DNA of 64,000 bases from Symsagittifera roscoffensis (lineage: Eukaryota > Xenacoelomorpha > Acoela > Convolutidae): assembly GCF_963678635.1 (NCBI RefSeq), contig NC_087062.1:17285789-17349788 (forward strand), written 5' to 3'. The translations under genes were made by a program, and so were the position numbers. How positions within the stretch are numbered: position 1 is the stretch's first letter; the number at the start of each line of letters is the position of its first letter. Under the pieces are notes generated by a model that had not been told where the DNA came from, searched no databases, and saw only the letters and a program-made list of their open reading frames with translations. Positions 1-12,359 of this stretch are shown piece after piece.

Positions 1-558
1 GATTTGCACTGCTCACATGATATTATGTTGCGCACTAAACAAACACATACATACAGTTACTATCGTTTCATCCAAAATCACTTTGACCTCCACACACCCT
101 CTAGACAACCACACCATCGCTTTCAATTCATCAATTCAAAATACACTTCACCGTATTTCCTAAATTTCACATATTGTATTAAAAATACTAACCTTCATGG
201 TATTCTTCGTAATTATGACCCCATAACCCAAATGTATATTTTCTGCCCCATCACCAAGACCTTCAACGCAGAAGAATCCCGACCCTTCCTTATCCCGCAC
301 GAGTTTGTACAGCCTATAGAAATCCCCATTTTAGAATTCATCCACAACACTAAATTTAACCACAAGTTATATAACTTAATCCAAAACACACCTTATGAGT
401 TTGCAGTAGGCACTGAAGAACTAACCACTATTAAGGCACTTCAATTGCTTTGGCCACTACTTCAAACTAAAAATATCATCCGCATCTTAGCTAAACTACT
501 AACAACTTCAGAACTAATTCACGATATCTTCCCCCACGGTTTTTTCCCCGACGACTAA
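1..558 (+). CDS. Unidentified open frame, 5' end outside the window
   Basis: An open frame enters from the left edge and ends with TAA at 556-558, about 185 codons. The first ATG in frame is at 16-18, but the frame is open before it, so the true start probably lies upstream. The translation is rich in Asn, His, Pro, Tyr and Ile and has no clear signal peptide, membrane segment or known motif. A strong splice-donor-like CAG/GTAAGT sits directly after the stop (560-567), with a TTTCTTTAG-type acceptor about 70 bases on, so the 3' UTR may be spliced. An LTR-like repeat lies 1.6 kb downstream in the same orientation, so the frame could belong to a decayed retroelement rather than a host gene. I do not recognise the family. 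Confidence 0.45.
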   Translation, partial: DLHCSHDIMLRTKQTHTYSYYRFIQNHFDLHTPSRQPHHRFQFINSKYTSPYFLNFTYCIKNTNLHGILRNYDPITQMYIFCPITKTFNAEESRPFLIPHEFVQPIEIPILEFIHNTKFNHKLYNLIQNTPYEFAVGTEELTTIKALQLLWPLLQTKNIIRILAKLLTTSELIHDIFPHGFFPDD

Positions 559-2169
559 CAGGTAAGTATGAACTAAATGAATATTACTAACTAATTAAAA
601 TATTGAAAAACTCACCATTCCTTATTCATGTTTTCTTTAGATTTTTAGCCTTCATCTTCAATCATCTGAAAAATTCACAAAAGAAAAATAAAAAATAGCA
701 AACTTCTTCAAAACTATTTAAAACCCTATTTAACTTTTGCACCAACAATTAAATAAATATAATACCAATGCAGTAAATTAATTTATAAAATTTTCCCCTA
801 AAAGCAGTAAATCTACATATGATGAAAATTTGTATCTTAAAATTCCCCCATTACTAGCAGTAAATTTCCAAATTCTATGCAGTAAATTAATAAAATGCAA
901 TTGCAGTACTAACCTTTTGATATTTTCATTCATTCGCACAGAAATTCTATCCACACTCGCACAGCTCGCCCACGAAGAATTGTTTAAAATAATGAATTTC
1001 AGTTTCAAGTTTTCACACTCAACAACTCTAACAAATAATAACAAGTTTCAAACTTTCCTTTCACCCGGTTGGAAAGGAATCATATACTAAACAAAACTAA
1101 CCAACGCAGCTTACTAAATACCACAAATCATAAAATAACAGCATGACTAAGAAAAGGAAACCAACGGTACCCAAACCGGATTAACCCAGTTTAAAACTGG
1201 ATAATTTATTCTTTTGAAGACTATTACAAAGTCTTAGAAAGAAATAATAAAACACAAAAAAGTCAAAAGACAAACCCATACCACAAACAATTTGCTTTTT
1301 GGAAAAAGTACATAACCAACAAAACATAAGTAAAACCACAACAAACCCAACATAAAATGTTGTCACATAACAGGACCCCTCATAAAAACCGCATGAAATC
1401 ATACTCCCACACCTGGCCTAACCCACCAGGAAAGGACGTCCTGAGCATGCTCTATAGCCGGCCTAACCCACCGTGCTACATCCACGCTTTGTGACCACAC
1501 CTTTATTTTTAATAAGAGCTACTCAAGGGTGAGTAACTCTTCAAAATAACCGAACTAAAACAAAAAGCTTTTGTGAAAACAACTAACTAAAATCATAATT
1601 AAAAAATATTAAATTAATAAAAGTTTTATAAAATGTAAAATCACATGATGCAATATATAGATCAGAATACAACACCAAGGACGAACATCAAAAGACAAGA
1701 CGACCTCACTACACTCGAGAGAGAATGACCAACTATAATCGATATGCCGCTCACAATCACAACTCAAAGGATTTAGAGTACGACTTGACCTCGCAGAAAA
1801 GGACTTCATTGAACTAGACCAATGACCACCTCGATGTTCAAGTATACGTACAGATCCGAGTAACCAGGCATCCCCTCCACGCACAATCTCCACGCCATTC
1901 CCGAGCTAGATCAAACACAAAAGAAGTTCTCTCCGAAGAACAGAAAAACCTGACATAGCCAACCATTCTGAAACCAGAATTGATGCTGTTGCAGAGACTC
2001 AGTCGTTGTCACAAGAAGAACACAACGTCTTGTGTCCTCAATTCCAGATCCCTGGAACTTCCTTAACAAAAAGGAAACAAAAGAAAAATGATGTTCGCCA
2101 AATACCAACGTCCATCATCCATCCTTGAACTACAAAAGAACTGTTCTAAAAAACTCTGTAAAACCCGGA
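559..2169. other. AT-rich spacer, no recognised gene
   Basis: No convincing gene. The motif GCAGTAAAT recurs several times between 768 and 905. Between 1409 and 1490 there is a small duplicated GC-rich motif (GGCCTAACCCACC twice). A short frame of about 70 codons, open from 1908 to the stop near 2146, is rich in charged residues and ends just before the LTR-like repeat. It could be the tail of a retroelement frame, but this is weak. Confidence 0.4.
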
Positions 2170-2570
2170 TGGGTGGAACCTGATCTAAACTATATTTTAT
2201 GATTGGATAAATTAAATGTTTTACCAATGTAAAGTATTTAATATTAACCAATCATGATCCATCTAACTAACAACCCACTTATTTGTAAGTGCTGAAGTTA
2301 CTTGTAATTTCAGCACCAGAGAGATTTGAATTTAACTTAGAAATTAGTTGGACTCTCCCGAGCACTTCAGCAGCCGCAATAAACCAGTATACCCTAGATC
2401 TATTGAGCCTAGCAGAGACTAGTTAAACAACCTGAGACTAGATAGTATAAGAGTAAGATTAGGATCGGTATTAGACTAAGAAGTTGCACGAATCTATCCG
2501 GCCGAAAATAAGATAGCGTGACGAGCAGACGGTGTACCCTATCCGAAATTACTCTATGAGTTACACTCCA
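2170..2570 (+). repeat. LTR-like repeat, left copy (forward)
   Basis: About 400 bases running from TGGGTGGAACC to ACACTCCA. The reverse complement of 8896-9263 aligns along nearly its whole length. Shared blocks include TGGAACC..GATCTAAACTA, ACTAGATCTATTGAG-type sequence, CGGCCGAAAATAAGATAGC and GACGAGCAGACGG. TG at one end and CA at the other are what an LTR would show. No primer site follows and no reverse transcriptase was found beside it, so it is read as a solo LTR or the end of a decayed element. The two copies differ by several indels and are clearly old. Confidence 0.6.
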
Positions 2571-4850
2571 GTCCTAACTCAGTTATGAAAGAAAAAGTGA
2601 GCTGGCAAAAAAAGGAAACGTTAGATGAAAGCACTGCGTAGGAATTTGTTATTTACTCAGGACGAATTTAAGTTTTCATTGCTTATTCACCTACATACAG
2701 AGTTGCTCAAATGCCTTGATTTAGATTTACGTTCAATCCTTTGATATATTTTTTATAAATGTATATATATCTGTGTGTGTATTGAGAAATTAAGAACCAG
2801 CCATCAATAGCTAGATTGCAGTTGAATCAAAATCAGGTCTCATTTTAGGTGACCCAAACTAATTTTTTACGTCATAAAGGTGGAATACAAAGAGCCCCTT
2901 TGATACCTGGGAAAAATAAGAGTTATTCGATCACAAGGTACTTCGAAAACAGTTTGATTCGCACTGTTCCCAATCCATGATGAAGGGAGTTTAAGAGACG
3001 CCACCCTTCCCCCTAGATCAACTAATATAGTTATTAACAATTATCCACCCTAAAATAACTAATTCAACGGTTATAAACATGCAAAGTTCAAACCAAGTCA
3101 CGATATTATTGCTTTAGAGGGGAATAAATCCGAAGCTAAACCCAAAACTGGAAATTCAAGATAAGAAATAAAAAAGACTCACTTTTTTAAAGAATAATTT
3201 TTGTTTCTTGTTGATCTGAACGCTTTTTTGAATAATAGAAACCAGCTGAACTATGTTAAATAATAAAACAAAAATGATTTTTGCAAATCTACCAAATATA
3301 AATGATTTAAAATAGCACAAATATCCGCTAGCCGCCAGATTGTCATCATGATGTGGTCTCAATCATTGCAACAGTCTATGAAGCCGATATTGATTCTGAT
3401 GAATGATACAAAAACACAAATGACTTTTGCATATCTACAAAATATAAGCAAATAAAAATAGCACAAATGTCCGCCATATGCCAGAATGTCATCATAATGT
3501 GGTCTCAGTAATTGCAACAGTCTTTAAAGCCGATTTTGATCAAGATTAATTCATGACGTTTGAGTTTATACTGACTTTTTTGGCTGGTCAACTAAATCAA
3601 CTTGATCGTTCATTTTAAGCTCAGACTTGCATATTACAAAACATGGCTAACAAAAAACAACAAACCCCTGAAAGACAAAAATGCGATTTTAAGCCAGCAT
3701 TTTAATATAATTTTTTAAATATAAGAAAGTAAAGCCAAAAGAACATTTTGAAAGGCCATTTCAGTACAATTTTTTTAACATCGAAAACCAAAGCCATTTT
3801 TGATCGAAGTTATCTAAACATCGAAAAAATCAGATAGCGCGAGCTCATTTTTTAAAATTACCATGGCTCAAAACCTTCTGCTCAAAATTGATTTAGCTGT
3901 TAGCTGTTAGCTTCAGTAGCTGTTCGTCTTAAGAATCGAGCAGCTGGCTTGTTGAATTTTTCGAAGCTTAGAGAACTAAAGAAAAAAAGAAAAAAATATT
4001 CGAGCTTGGAGTAGTTTCGTTTCTCAAGAAATTTTTAGATTTTTCAACTGGCAAAATTTGACGCAAAGTTTTAATACAAATGAATTTATTTGAATACAAT
4101 TTTAGTATTTAACATTTTTTAATTTAAATACAACTTTTAAAAAAATGTTGAAGACGAGAGCTGAAAAAACTGAGTTTTGGATGAAAACTATTAAGTAATT
4201 TACCGAGCTTTACCGCGCTAACGCAAAATCGGTCATGTATGACAACGGAAAATACTGGATATGAGTCTTGTCAACTACTTAACCTTTTGGTTCTTGTTGA
4301 TTATTTCCCGTATGTATGCATTATTTTTGACAACCATTTCTAATTAAAAATTCATTTCAAAAACGTCCAAAACTAATTGAGTTTTCAATTTTGTGCGTTT
4401 GTATATCTATCAAGTATGGGGAATCTCGTTACCAAAATCCCATATTTGTTGTCAGTTTTGTGACGTTTGTTAATTCCGTAAGGACTAATTATAATTTTTT
4501 AAAAGATTATAAAATGTTTCAAAATTTCTTTCGCCCTTATTGTTGTTTTAACAAAAATATGATCGACCGCAAGCATCATAATTCATTACCCGCAGAAAAC
4601 AAACGCGAAAAAGAGAAAAAGCGAGATAGAGAGGAAAATTGCTTGTTAAATGATGTTTCATTTTTTCACCCGTGAACAATTTGCGTAAAATTTTGGTAGT
4701 TCGTAAGAAGCAAACATTATTCTATAGATCTGAAAATTCAGTCGGAACTTTCATGGAAGGCTTTTCGGAATTTTATTAGCAGATTTGTTTACTTGATGCT
4801 GAATATTTTGATGTGCAGGGATATCTTGATGTGCAGACAGTGCGACTCAG
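2571..4850. other. AT-rich spacer with one small tandem duplication
   Basis: No gene recognised. The only structure is a duplicated block of about 150 bases near 3255-3545. The frame at 4391-4675 is compositionally simple and lacks any motif. Confidence 0.45.
3255..3545. repeat. Tandem duplication, two copies of about 150 bases
   Basis: Two adjacent copies share AAAATAGCACAAAT, TCCGC, GTCATCAT..TGTGGTCTCA and GCAACAGTCT..AAGCCGAT. The copies differ at roughly one base in ten, so the duplication is not recent. Confidence 0.7.
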
Positions 4851-7800
4851 AAAAAAAGCGCGAGCAAACAGGCTTCCGGGACCGAAATTGCGAGGGCGCC
4901 AACAAGAAACAGTTCCATGCAATTTTTGCGACATTGGCGAAAACTGCACGACTTTCAGCACTGAGGTGTAGACGACCTTGGGAGACAAGGCATGACTTTC
5001 GCGACCGAAATGTAGGCGGCGCGATTTTCGCGACACAGGCAGAAACGGCGCAACTTTAGCGACCATGATAGAGACGGTGCCACCAAGAAACAGTTATTTG
5101 CAGCATTCGCGGCCAAGGGTAACACAACGCGGCTTTTGCGACTAAAGTGGAGACGCTGCGAGCGAGACTGTGCGCAAAGGAACCGTTCAACACATAATTC
5201 GCGACGGAGAGGGAACAAACCCGAGATTTTCTAGACCGATGAGGATACGGTGCGACCAAAAACAAACTCTTTGCGATCAGGGGTGATACGTCGCGCCTTT
5301 CGCGACCAAGGCGGAGACGGCGCGACCCATGAAAAAAAACACATCCCAACTGACTTTGTCCAACAACCAGCAAAAACTTGCAACCAATAAAAATTTCTTC
5401 GCAACTTTCGCGACCTAGGGTGATAGGTCGCTTTTTTCGCAAACAAGAGACTGTGCGACTCAGGAAATTTTGCGACGGAACAGAATTTCGTGACTGAGGC
5501 GGGACCAGCATTTGTCAGTAAAGGGCGCAATCGGCGCAACCAAATTCAGCCATTTTCAAACATTTGCGACCGAGGTGGAGACGGCACGACTCATAAAAAA
5601 GCGCAACCAAACAGACTTTCACGTCTGAGGCGAAGACGGCGCAATCAAACTCAGCCATTTCCCGGCTTTCCTGACCGAGGTTGAGATGGCGCGACTTTTG
5701 CATTCATGGCAGAGACAGCTTTAAAAAATTCAGGTTGTTTTTGCGATCTAGTTGCATACGGCCCGAAATTCGCAACCAATGTGGAGAGAGCGCGACTCTC
5801 GAAAAAGCGCGACTAAACAGACTTTCGTGACTGAGGCGGAGACGGCTTGACCGGCACTTGTCAGGAAAGGCCCGACCGGCGGAAACAAACTCAGCCATTT
5901 CCAAACATTTGCGTCTGAGGCAGAGACGGCGCGACCAAACTCAGCAAGTTCTAGGCATTCCTGACCAAGGTTGAGATTTTCGCGTCTGAGGCGGAAAAGT
6001 CGCGACCAAACTCAGCCATTTCCAGACTTTGCTGACCGAGGTTGAAACGATGCGACTGTTGTATCAATGGCACAGAAAGCGCGATGAGAAGTGGTCTGGA
6101 TGTTTTTGCGATATAGTTGAATACGGCCTGACCTGCGCGACCAATGTGGAGAGGACGCGACTCTCGAAAAAGCTCAACCAAACAGACTTTCGCGACTGTA
6201 GCGGAGACGCCGTAACCAAAAATCATTTCCTCGTGATCTTCGCCACCGAAAGTGATACGGCGCGACTTTCACGACCAAAGTGGAGACGGCGCGACTCAGA
6301 AAAGGGCGCGATCGAACAGAATTTTGCAACCAAATTGGCAACAGGGCGACCAAGAAACATTTCCTCGCAATTTTGTGACCGATGGGAATACGGTGCGACT
6401 ATTGTGACCAAAGTGGAGAGGGCTTGTAGTTTGAGACCAAGGCGGAGATAGCGTACTTTTTGCTACCAATGCCTAGGGGGTGCGATCAAGAAACAGTTCC
6501 TCCCGACCTTCGCAATCAAGGTGATTTGACGCATCTTTGCGACATACTTGATTTTGACGCGACTTTTGCTACCTAGAAAAAAAGCGCAATTTTTACGACC
6601 CAGGGGTATACGGCGCGAGTTTCGATACCAATATAGAGTCCGCGCGATTTTCGCTATTAACTTCGAGATGGCGCGGCTCAGGAAAAAGTGCGACTAAGCA
6701 GACTTTCCTGACTCAGGCGGAAACGGCTTGACCAGCACCTGTTAGGAAAGGGTCCGATCGGCGAAACCAAACTCAGCCATTTCCAAACATTTTCGTCTGA
6801 GGCGGAGACGGCGCGACCAAACTCAGCCATTTCCAAACATTTGTGTGTGAGGCGGAGACGGCGCGGCCAAACTCGGCCCTTTCCAGACTTTGCTGACCGA
6901 GATTGAGACGGCGCGGCTTCTGCATTCTTGGCACAGACAGCGCGAGCCTGAAAATTGGTCTGGCGTTTTTTGCGATTTAAATGGATACGACGCGACTTTT
7001 GCGACCAACGTGGCGAGGGCCTGACTTAGCAAAAAGCGCGACCAAACAGACTTTCTCGTCTGATGCTGACCAAACTCAAATGCTGACCATTGCTGACCAT
7101 TTCCGATCCGAGGTTGAAACGGTGCGACTTTTGTGACCATGGCAGAGACAGTGCATCGCAGAAACAGCTAAAAGTTCTGGTTGTTTTTGCGATCTAGGTG
7201 GATACGGCCCGATTTTCGCGGATCAATGTGGAGAGGGCTCAACTCCCGAAAAAGCGCAATCAATCAGACTTTCACGACTGAGGCAGAGACGGCGCAACCG
7301 GCGTGTCTCCTGAAATGGTGCGAAATGCACGACCGAGTTCAGCCACTTCAAGACTTTCACGACCGAGGTGGAGACGGCACGACGTTTGAGACCAAGACGC
7401 AGATGGCGCGATGAAGAAAAAATATTGGCGGCTTTTGCTATCTAGGTCGGCTTTAGCGACTCTCGCGACCAAAGCGCGACTAAAAATACCCTCGTGACCG
7501 GTGGAGACGGCACAACTTTTGCGACCAATGCAGAGTTGGGATGACTTTATTGACCAGGTAGGAGACGGTTCGGCCAAGAAACAGTTTCCCGCGACCTTAG
7601 CGACTTAGGAAGAAACGTTGCAAGCTTTGCGACTAAGAGTGCGACTCAGAAAAATTACGACCAAATAGACCTTCGCGATTGAGAGGAAGTTGGCGCTACC
7701 GGCGTGTCTCAGGAAACGTTGCAACAGGCGCGACCTAACTCGGCCATTTCCAAAAATTTACGACCAAGACGGAGTCGGCGCGACCAAGACGAAGTCGTTT

Positions 7801-8890
7801 CGACCAACACGAAAACGGCCTAGCAAAAAATTCTGATAACCTCTGCGACCGAGAGGGCTACGGCTCGATTTTTGCGACGACAGTGGAGGCGGCTTGACTC
7901 AGGAAAACCCGCGACCACATAATTTTCGGAGACCGCGCAACTTTCGAGACCACGGCAGAGATGGTGGAACTTTCTCGCAAGGTCGAGACGGACGGTTCGA
8001 CAAAAAGAAAAAGTCCCTTGCGACCTTAGGTGGAGGCGATCTTAATCTAGGTGGATACGGCGCGATTTTTCCACCGATCTTAATCTAGGTGGATACGGCG
8101 CGATTTTTGCGATTAAGTTGGAGAGGGCGCAACTCGGAAAAAACGCGACCAAACTAATTTTCACGTCAGGAACGGAGACGGTGGGATCAGCGCGTCTCAT
8201 CAAATGGTGCGACACGTGCGACTCAACTCAACCATTTCGAGACTTTTCCGAATGAGGTTGAGACGGCGCGATTTTTGCAACAATGGCACAGACAGCGCGA
8301 CCAAGAAAACATTTCTGTCAATTTTTGCAATCTAAGCGGATATGGCGCGCCTTTCGGGACCAAGGCGGAGACGGTGCGACCAAGAAACGATTTCTTGCGA
8401 CCTTTGCGAACTAGGTAGACACGGAATGACCATCACAGCCAAGATGGGGACAGCGCGACTCTGGAAGAAGCGCGTCCTCACAGATTTTTGCGACCGAGTA
8501 AGCGACGGCGCAAACTTTGCGATCAGGACGCAACGAAACAACAATGGCGCAGACGGTGCGATCAGGAAACAGCTTTTTGCGGCCTTTGGGATCAAACACA
8601 ATTTCGCGAACAAAGGAGACCAAGGCAGAGATGGGGCGACTTTCTCGACTAAGGTCGAGACGGTTCGACAAAAAAGCAGTTCTCTGCTACCTTCGCGACC
8701 TAAGTAGACCCAGCGCGCCTTTCGCGACTAAGATTGCTGAGCCAGAGTCTGGGCGAACCTCGGGTCTAAGGAAATGATGCGGCCGGCGAGACCAAACTCA
8801 GCCATTTTCAAACTTTCTCGACTAAGAAAGAGACAGCACGAGTTTTGCGACCAAGACAGCACGAGTTTTGGTCGCACCAGATGAGTTGTG
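4850..8890. repeat. GC-rich degenerate satellite-like field
   Basis: Four kilobases in which short modules recur in varied order: GCGACC, GGCGGAGACGGCGCGAC, CTCAGCCATTTCCA, CAGACTTTCGCGACTGAGG and AAAAAGCGCGACC. Longer strings of modules repeat too: 5818-5945 matches 6695-6825, with diverged relatives near 7265-7385 and 8155-8280. The base composition is far more GC-rich than the flanks and the right edge stops at the LTR-like repeat at 8896. No frame stays open or keeps a protein pattern in both copies, so it is treated as non-coding repeat, possibly the interior of a non-autonomous LTR element. Confidence 0.8.
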
Positions 8891-8895
8891 TACTT

Positions 8896-9263
8896 TGTAA
8901 TGTAACCATAGAGCAATTTCAGATAGGGTACGCCGTCTGCTCGTCATGCTATCTTATTTTCGGCCGGATCGATTCGTGCAGCTTCTACGTCTAATACCGA
9001 TCTTAATCTTACTCTTATATCTCCTAGTCTCAATAGATCTAGTGTACACCGGTTTACGCGAGTTAGTTCCAGAATGAGAACAACTGTAATCTAAGTTTAA
9101 TTCAAATTGTTCTGGCGTTGACACTACAAGTAGTTTCAACACTTTACAAATAAATAGGTTGTTCGTTTGATGGAGTATGATTGGTTAGTATTTAATGTTT
9201 TATGGAGATAAAATATCATAATAATAACCAATGATAAATACTAGTTTAGATCTGGTTCCAACA
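8896..9263 (-). repeat. LTR-like repeat, right copy (reverse)
   Basis: Reverse-complement partner of 2170-2570. On the - strand it starts TGTTGGAACCAGATC at 9263 and ends TTACATTACA at 8896, giving TG...CA termini and 368 bases. The GC-rich repeat field abuts the end at 8896 and the ACAT microsatellite begins at the base after 9263. I see no matching target-site duplication, so the two copies need not be parts of one insertion. Confidence 0.6.
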
Positions 9264-9925
9264 CATACATACATACATACATACATACATACATACATAC
9301 ATACATACATACATACATACAAGCATACAAACAAACAAACATACGTACATACAAACATACATTCATACATATATACATACATGCATACATACATACATTT
9401 ATAAATATATAGGTATATTTATACATACATACATACATACATACATACATACATACATACATACATACATACATACATACATACATACATACATACATAC
9501 ATACATACATACATACATACATACATACATACATACATACATACATACATACATACATACATACATACATACATACATACATACATACATACATACATAC
9601 ATACATACATACATACATACATACATACATACATACATACATACATACATACATACATACATACATACATACATACATACATACATACATACATACATAC
9701 ATACATACATACATACATACATACATACATACATACATACATACATACATACATACATACATACATACATACATACATACATACATACATACATACATAC
9801 ATACATACATACATACATACATACATGCATACATACATACATACATACATACATACATACATACATACATACATACATGCATACATGCATACATACATAC
9901 ATATATACATACATGCATACATTTT
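9264..9925. repeat. ACAT tetranucleotide microsatellite
   Basis: About 660 bases of near-perfect ACAT repeats, interrupted at about 9322-9420 by variant units and an AT-rich segment. The middle stretch, 9420-9825, is almost pure. It starts exactly at the outer end of the LTR-like repeat. The Met-Tyr-Val-Cys frames that cross it are products of the repeat. Confidence 0.97.
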
Positions 9926-10930
9926 GGCCCAACTTGTTCTACATTTTGAGTTGATTTGTCCAAAAAAGGTCCCCGTTGGAAAACATGTGAGCGTTGTTGG
10001 CCATCTGGCCAAAATGGAGAAAATTGGTAATTAAGATGGTTAACAAAAACACACCAGAGTTGGCCAGGTTTAACCAAAGTGGATTAATATCGCCAACACT
10101 TGAGCGTGGTCGACCAAAATTGACCAAAGTTTATCAAATTTCTTCAAATTTCACTCAAACTTGACCAAATTTGGGCAAAATTGACCCCAGTCGACAGCAG
10201 AAATCTGAGTATCATACGAGTCATTGACTCGATAAACGACATCCATTATGGTTCCAAACTGTGCACTGGATAGGCGCACAATTTTGTGTCTCTATGTTCC
10301 TGGATTACAAAGACAAGTCTTTAAATATGTAAAATTTTTGTCAGAACGATCAAAGAAAAAGAAAGAACAAAAGAAGAACAAAGGGAGCGTCCTTTTTGCG
10401 GAATCCGCTCACAATTCACAAAATGCACAGTTTGGCTTCGCAATGTCGTTCGACCCAGGCGGCCAATACATAACCAACGCAGGTTATAATTTCAAAACAT
10501 ACTTCCATGTACAATAATATCTAAATTGATGGAAACTATTTTTTCGAAAACGTCTCTCATCTATAAAAAACTGTTTTTACTAAAGCCTTTGGTTGAACTT
10601 GGTGAAAAAATAAATCATTTTGGTCAAACATTTTAGTCGAACATTTTTAGTTTTTGTTGAAACAGTCGAACTGAAATTTGCATGATCAAACTTGGTCGAA
10701 ATAGTTGAACTGAAATTTGTGTTGTCTAATTAGGTCGAAACATGATTAATTGGGTCGAATTTGGTGTAAAACTGGACACTGTTGGCTGCACCGGTCGAAA
10801 CATATCTGGCTTGGTCGAACTTGGTGGAAACATAGGGTTTTTGATCCCGCAGGTCAAAACATAAGCGTTTTTGGTCGCTTTGGTCGAAGCATAAAGTCGA
10901 AACCTCGGCCCGGTTGGATTATAAAAGTGC
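9926..10930. repeat. Degenerate TTGACCAAA / GGTCGAAA repeats
   Basis: From 10080 to 10200 TTGACCAAA-like words recur every 10-25 bases. From 10615 to 10900 the related words GGTCGAAA and GGTCGAACTTGG recur, often followed by CAT. Between them, 10248-10470 matches, in opposite orientation, a segment near 55.8-56.3 kb (GTGCACTGGATAGGCGCACA and TTGCGGAATCCGCTC). No gene is supported. Confidence 0.65.
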
Positions 10931-12359
10931 AAACTTAGATGCGCTTTTTATAATAACACAACCTAAACATTTGTGAGCAACGCATTGTTTTTAAACATTT
11001 TATCAATAATAAATAACGCCAACTTCTTTAAAACTAGAAATCACGGCGGCATAAACTTCTTTCAAGTACCGGCTTTGAAGACCGACTTTAAAAATCATCG
11101 CTTGTCAAGATTCAGGTGTGCATAAAGCTCCTATAGACGAAAAACAGATGGCAGACAAGTTAGAAAACAGAAACTCGCCTGTTTAGAGGATGACAACTAC
11201 ACTTTGCGTGATGTGATGAACTTGCTATCAGATCTAATGCCAGCAAGCACCATTTACAAAAGTACTCACTCCTATAATTTCATTTCTCCTTATCTAGAGC
11301 AAAACGGGCTTTAGAAACCGGCCATCTCCAGACCCACTACGTTCTTACCGCATCATTCGAACCATATTACGAGCCCAAAAGATTGTCCGAGTTCCCAAAA
11401 GAATGTTTCAAAAGCCCAAAAGAATGTCTGCATACTCAAAAAAATGTGGCAAAGCACCCAAAAGAGCATCATTTGAGCCTAAAAACATTACCTTGAATAC
11501 TGAAAAGAGCAGTTTATTTGTCAAACAATTTCGTTTACAGAATTTTTTAACGGAAACTTTTTTAAATGTCTGCTCTCAAGTTCATCTAGTTATCGCCTGC
11601 TCTGCTGCATGGCGTTAAAAATTTGTATATTCGAAACTAAGTTTGAACTGACAATTTTGAGGTAAAATGTCTCATCTAGCAAACACAATTGCAGCAGCTT
11701 ATTCAAAAATCAAATTCACACCAACTTGTTAACTAGTCATTCTTTTCACAGATTTGAACAAGACAGCTAAGTGGTTTTAGATTAAAGTTATGTTATCTAT
11801 CATTTTGTTCTTTAGTTGCGTATCGCGAAAGCTTCTCCTCAGTTTTGACCTTAACTATGAACCAAAACTGACATGAGGTCAGTCATTAGGTCACTGCTTG
11901 AAGTTCATCGATTCAAGTGTTTACTGTCAATCTTAAATTAATCAGAACAGAACCTTTTTTTCTGTCAAATTTATTGATCGCGGTTCTGCAGCAGAAATCA
12001 AAAGAAAAAAACACGGTAATTATTAGTTTCTATTTTCCCGGGTTGAGGTGTTCGGCTTAAGTTTCGGCCGACTCGACCTGAAACCTGTTACATGGGATGA
12101 TCTCCATACTCAAAAAATGCATATCATACAATTCCATGCCAGGAAACTTTGATCATACAAACTCCATTTATAAAAATTATTTGATGAGTTTTCTTACATG
12201 CAGGAAAACATTTATCTAAAATATCGAAAAATGAGGTGAAACTTTTTGTTTTCCTTTAAGTTGGTCGAAAAAAAATTGATGCTCAAACAATCGTTTTTCG
12301 TATAAAAATTGAACTCAAAAATTGTTCATTTTTTCTTATAACGTAATTCATAAATTCGT
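10931..12359. other. Spacer with short CCCAAAAGA repeats
   Basis: No recognised gene. Around 11370-11490 the motif CCCAAAAGA recurs about five times at 20-35 base spacing. The overlapping 71-codon frame is a product of that repeat. Confidence 0.4.

Noticed and set aside
4776-8916. More than twenty frames of 60-151 codons in the GC-rich field
   Set aside because: They overlap on both strands, reflect repeat modules (GRDGG, RDRGGDG-type strings), and repeat copies do not keep the same frame.
2170-9263. A single large DNA transposon with 400 base terminal inverted repeats
   Set aside because: No transposase, no matching target duplication and TG...CA ends on each repeat fit LTRs better; kept only as an alternative.
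9200-10077. Frames of up to 278 codons made of Met-Tyr-Val-Cys repeats on the - strand
   Set aside because: They are the ACAT microsatellite translated; a 4-base repeat is open in every frame when its 12-base translation has no stop.
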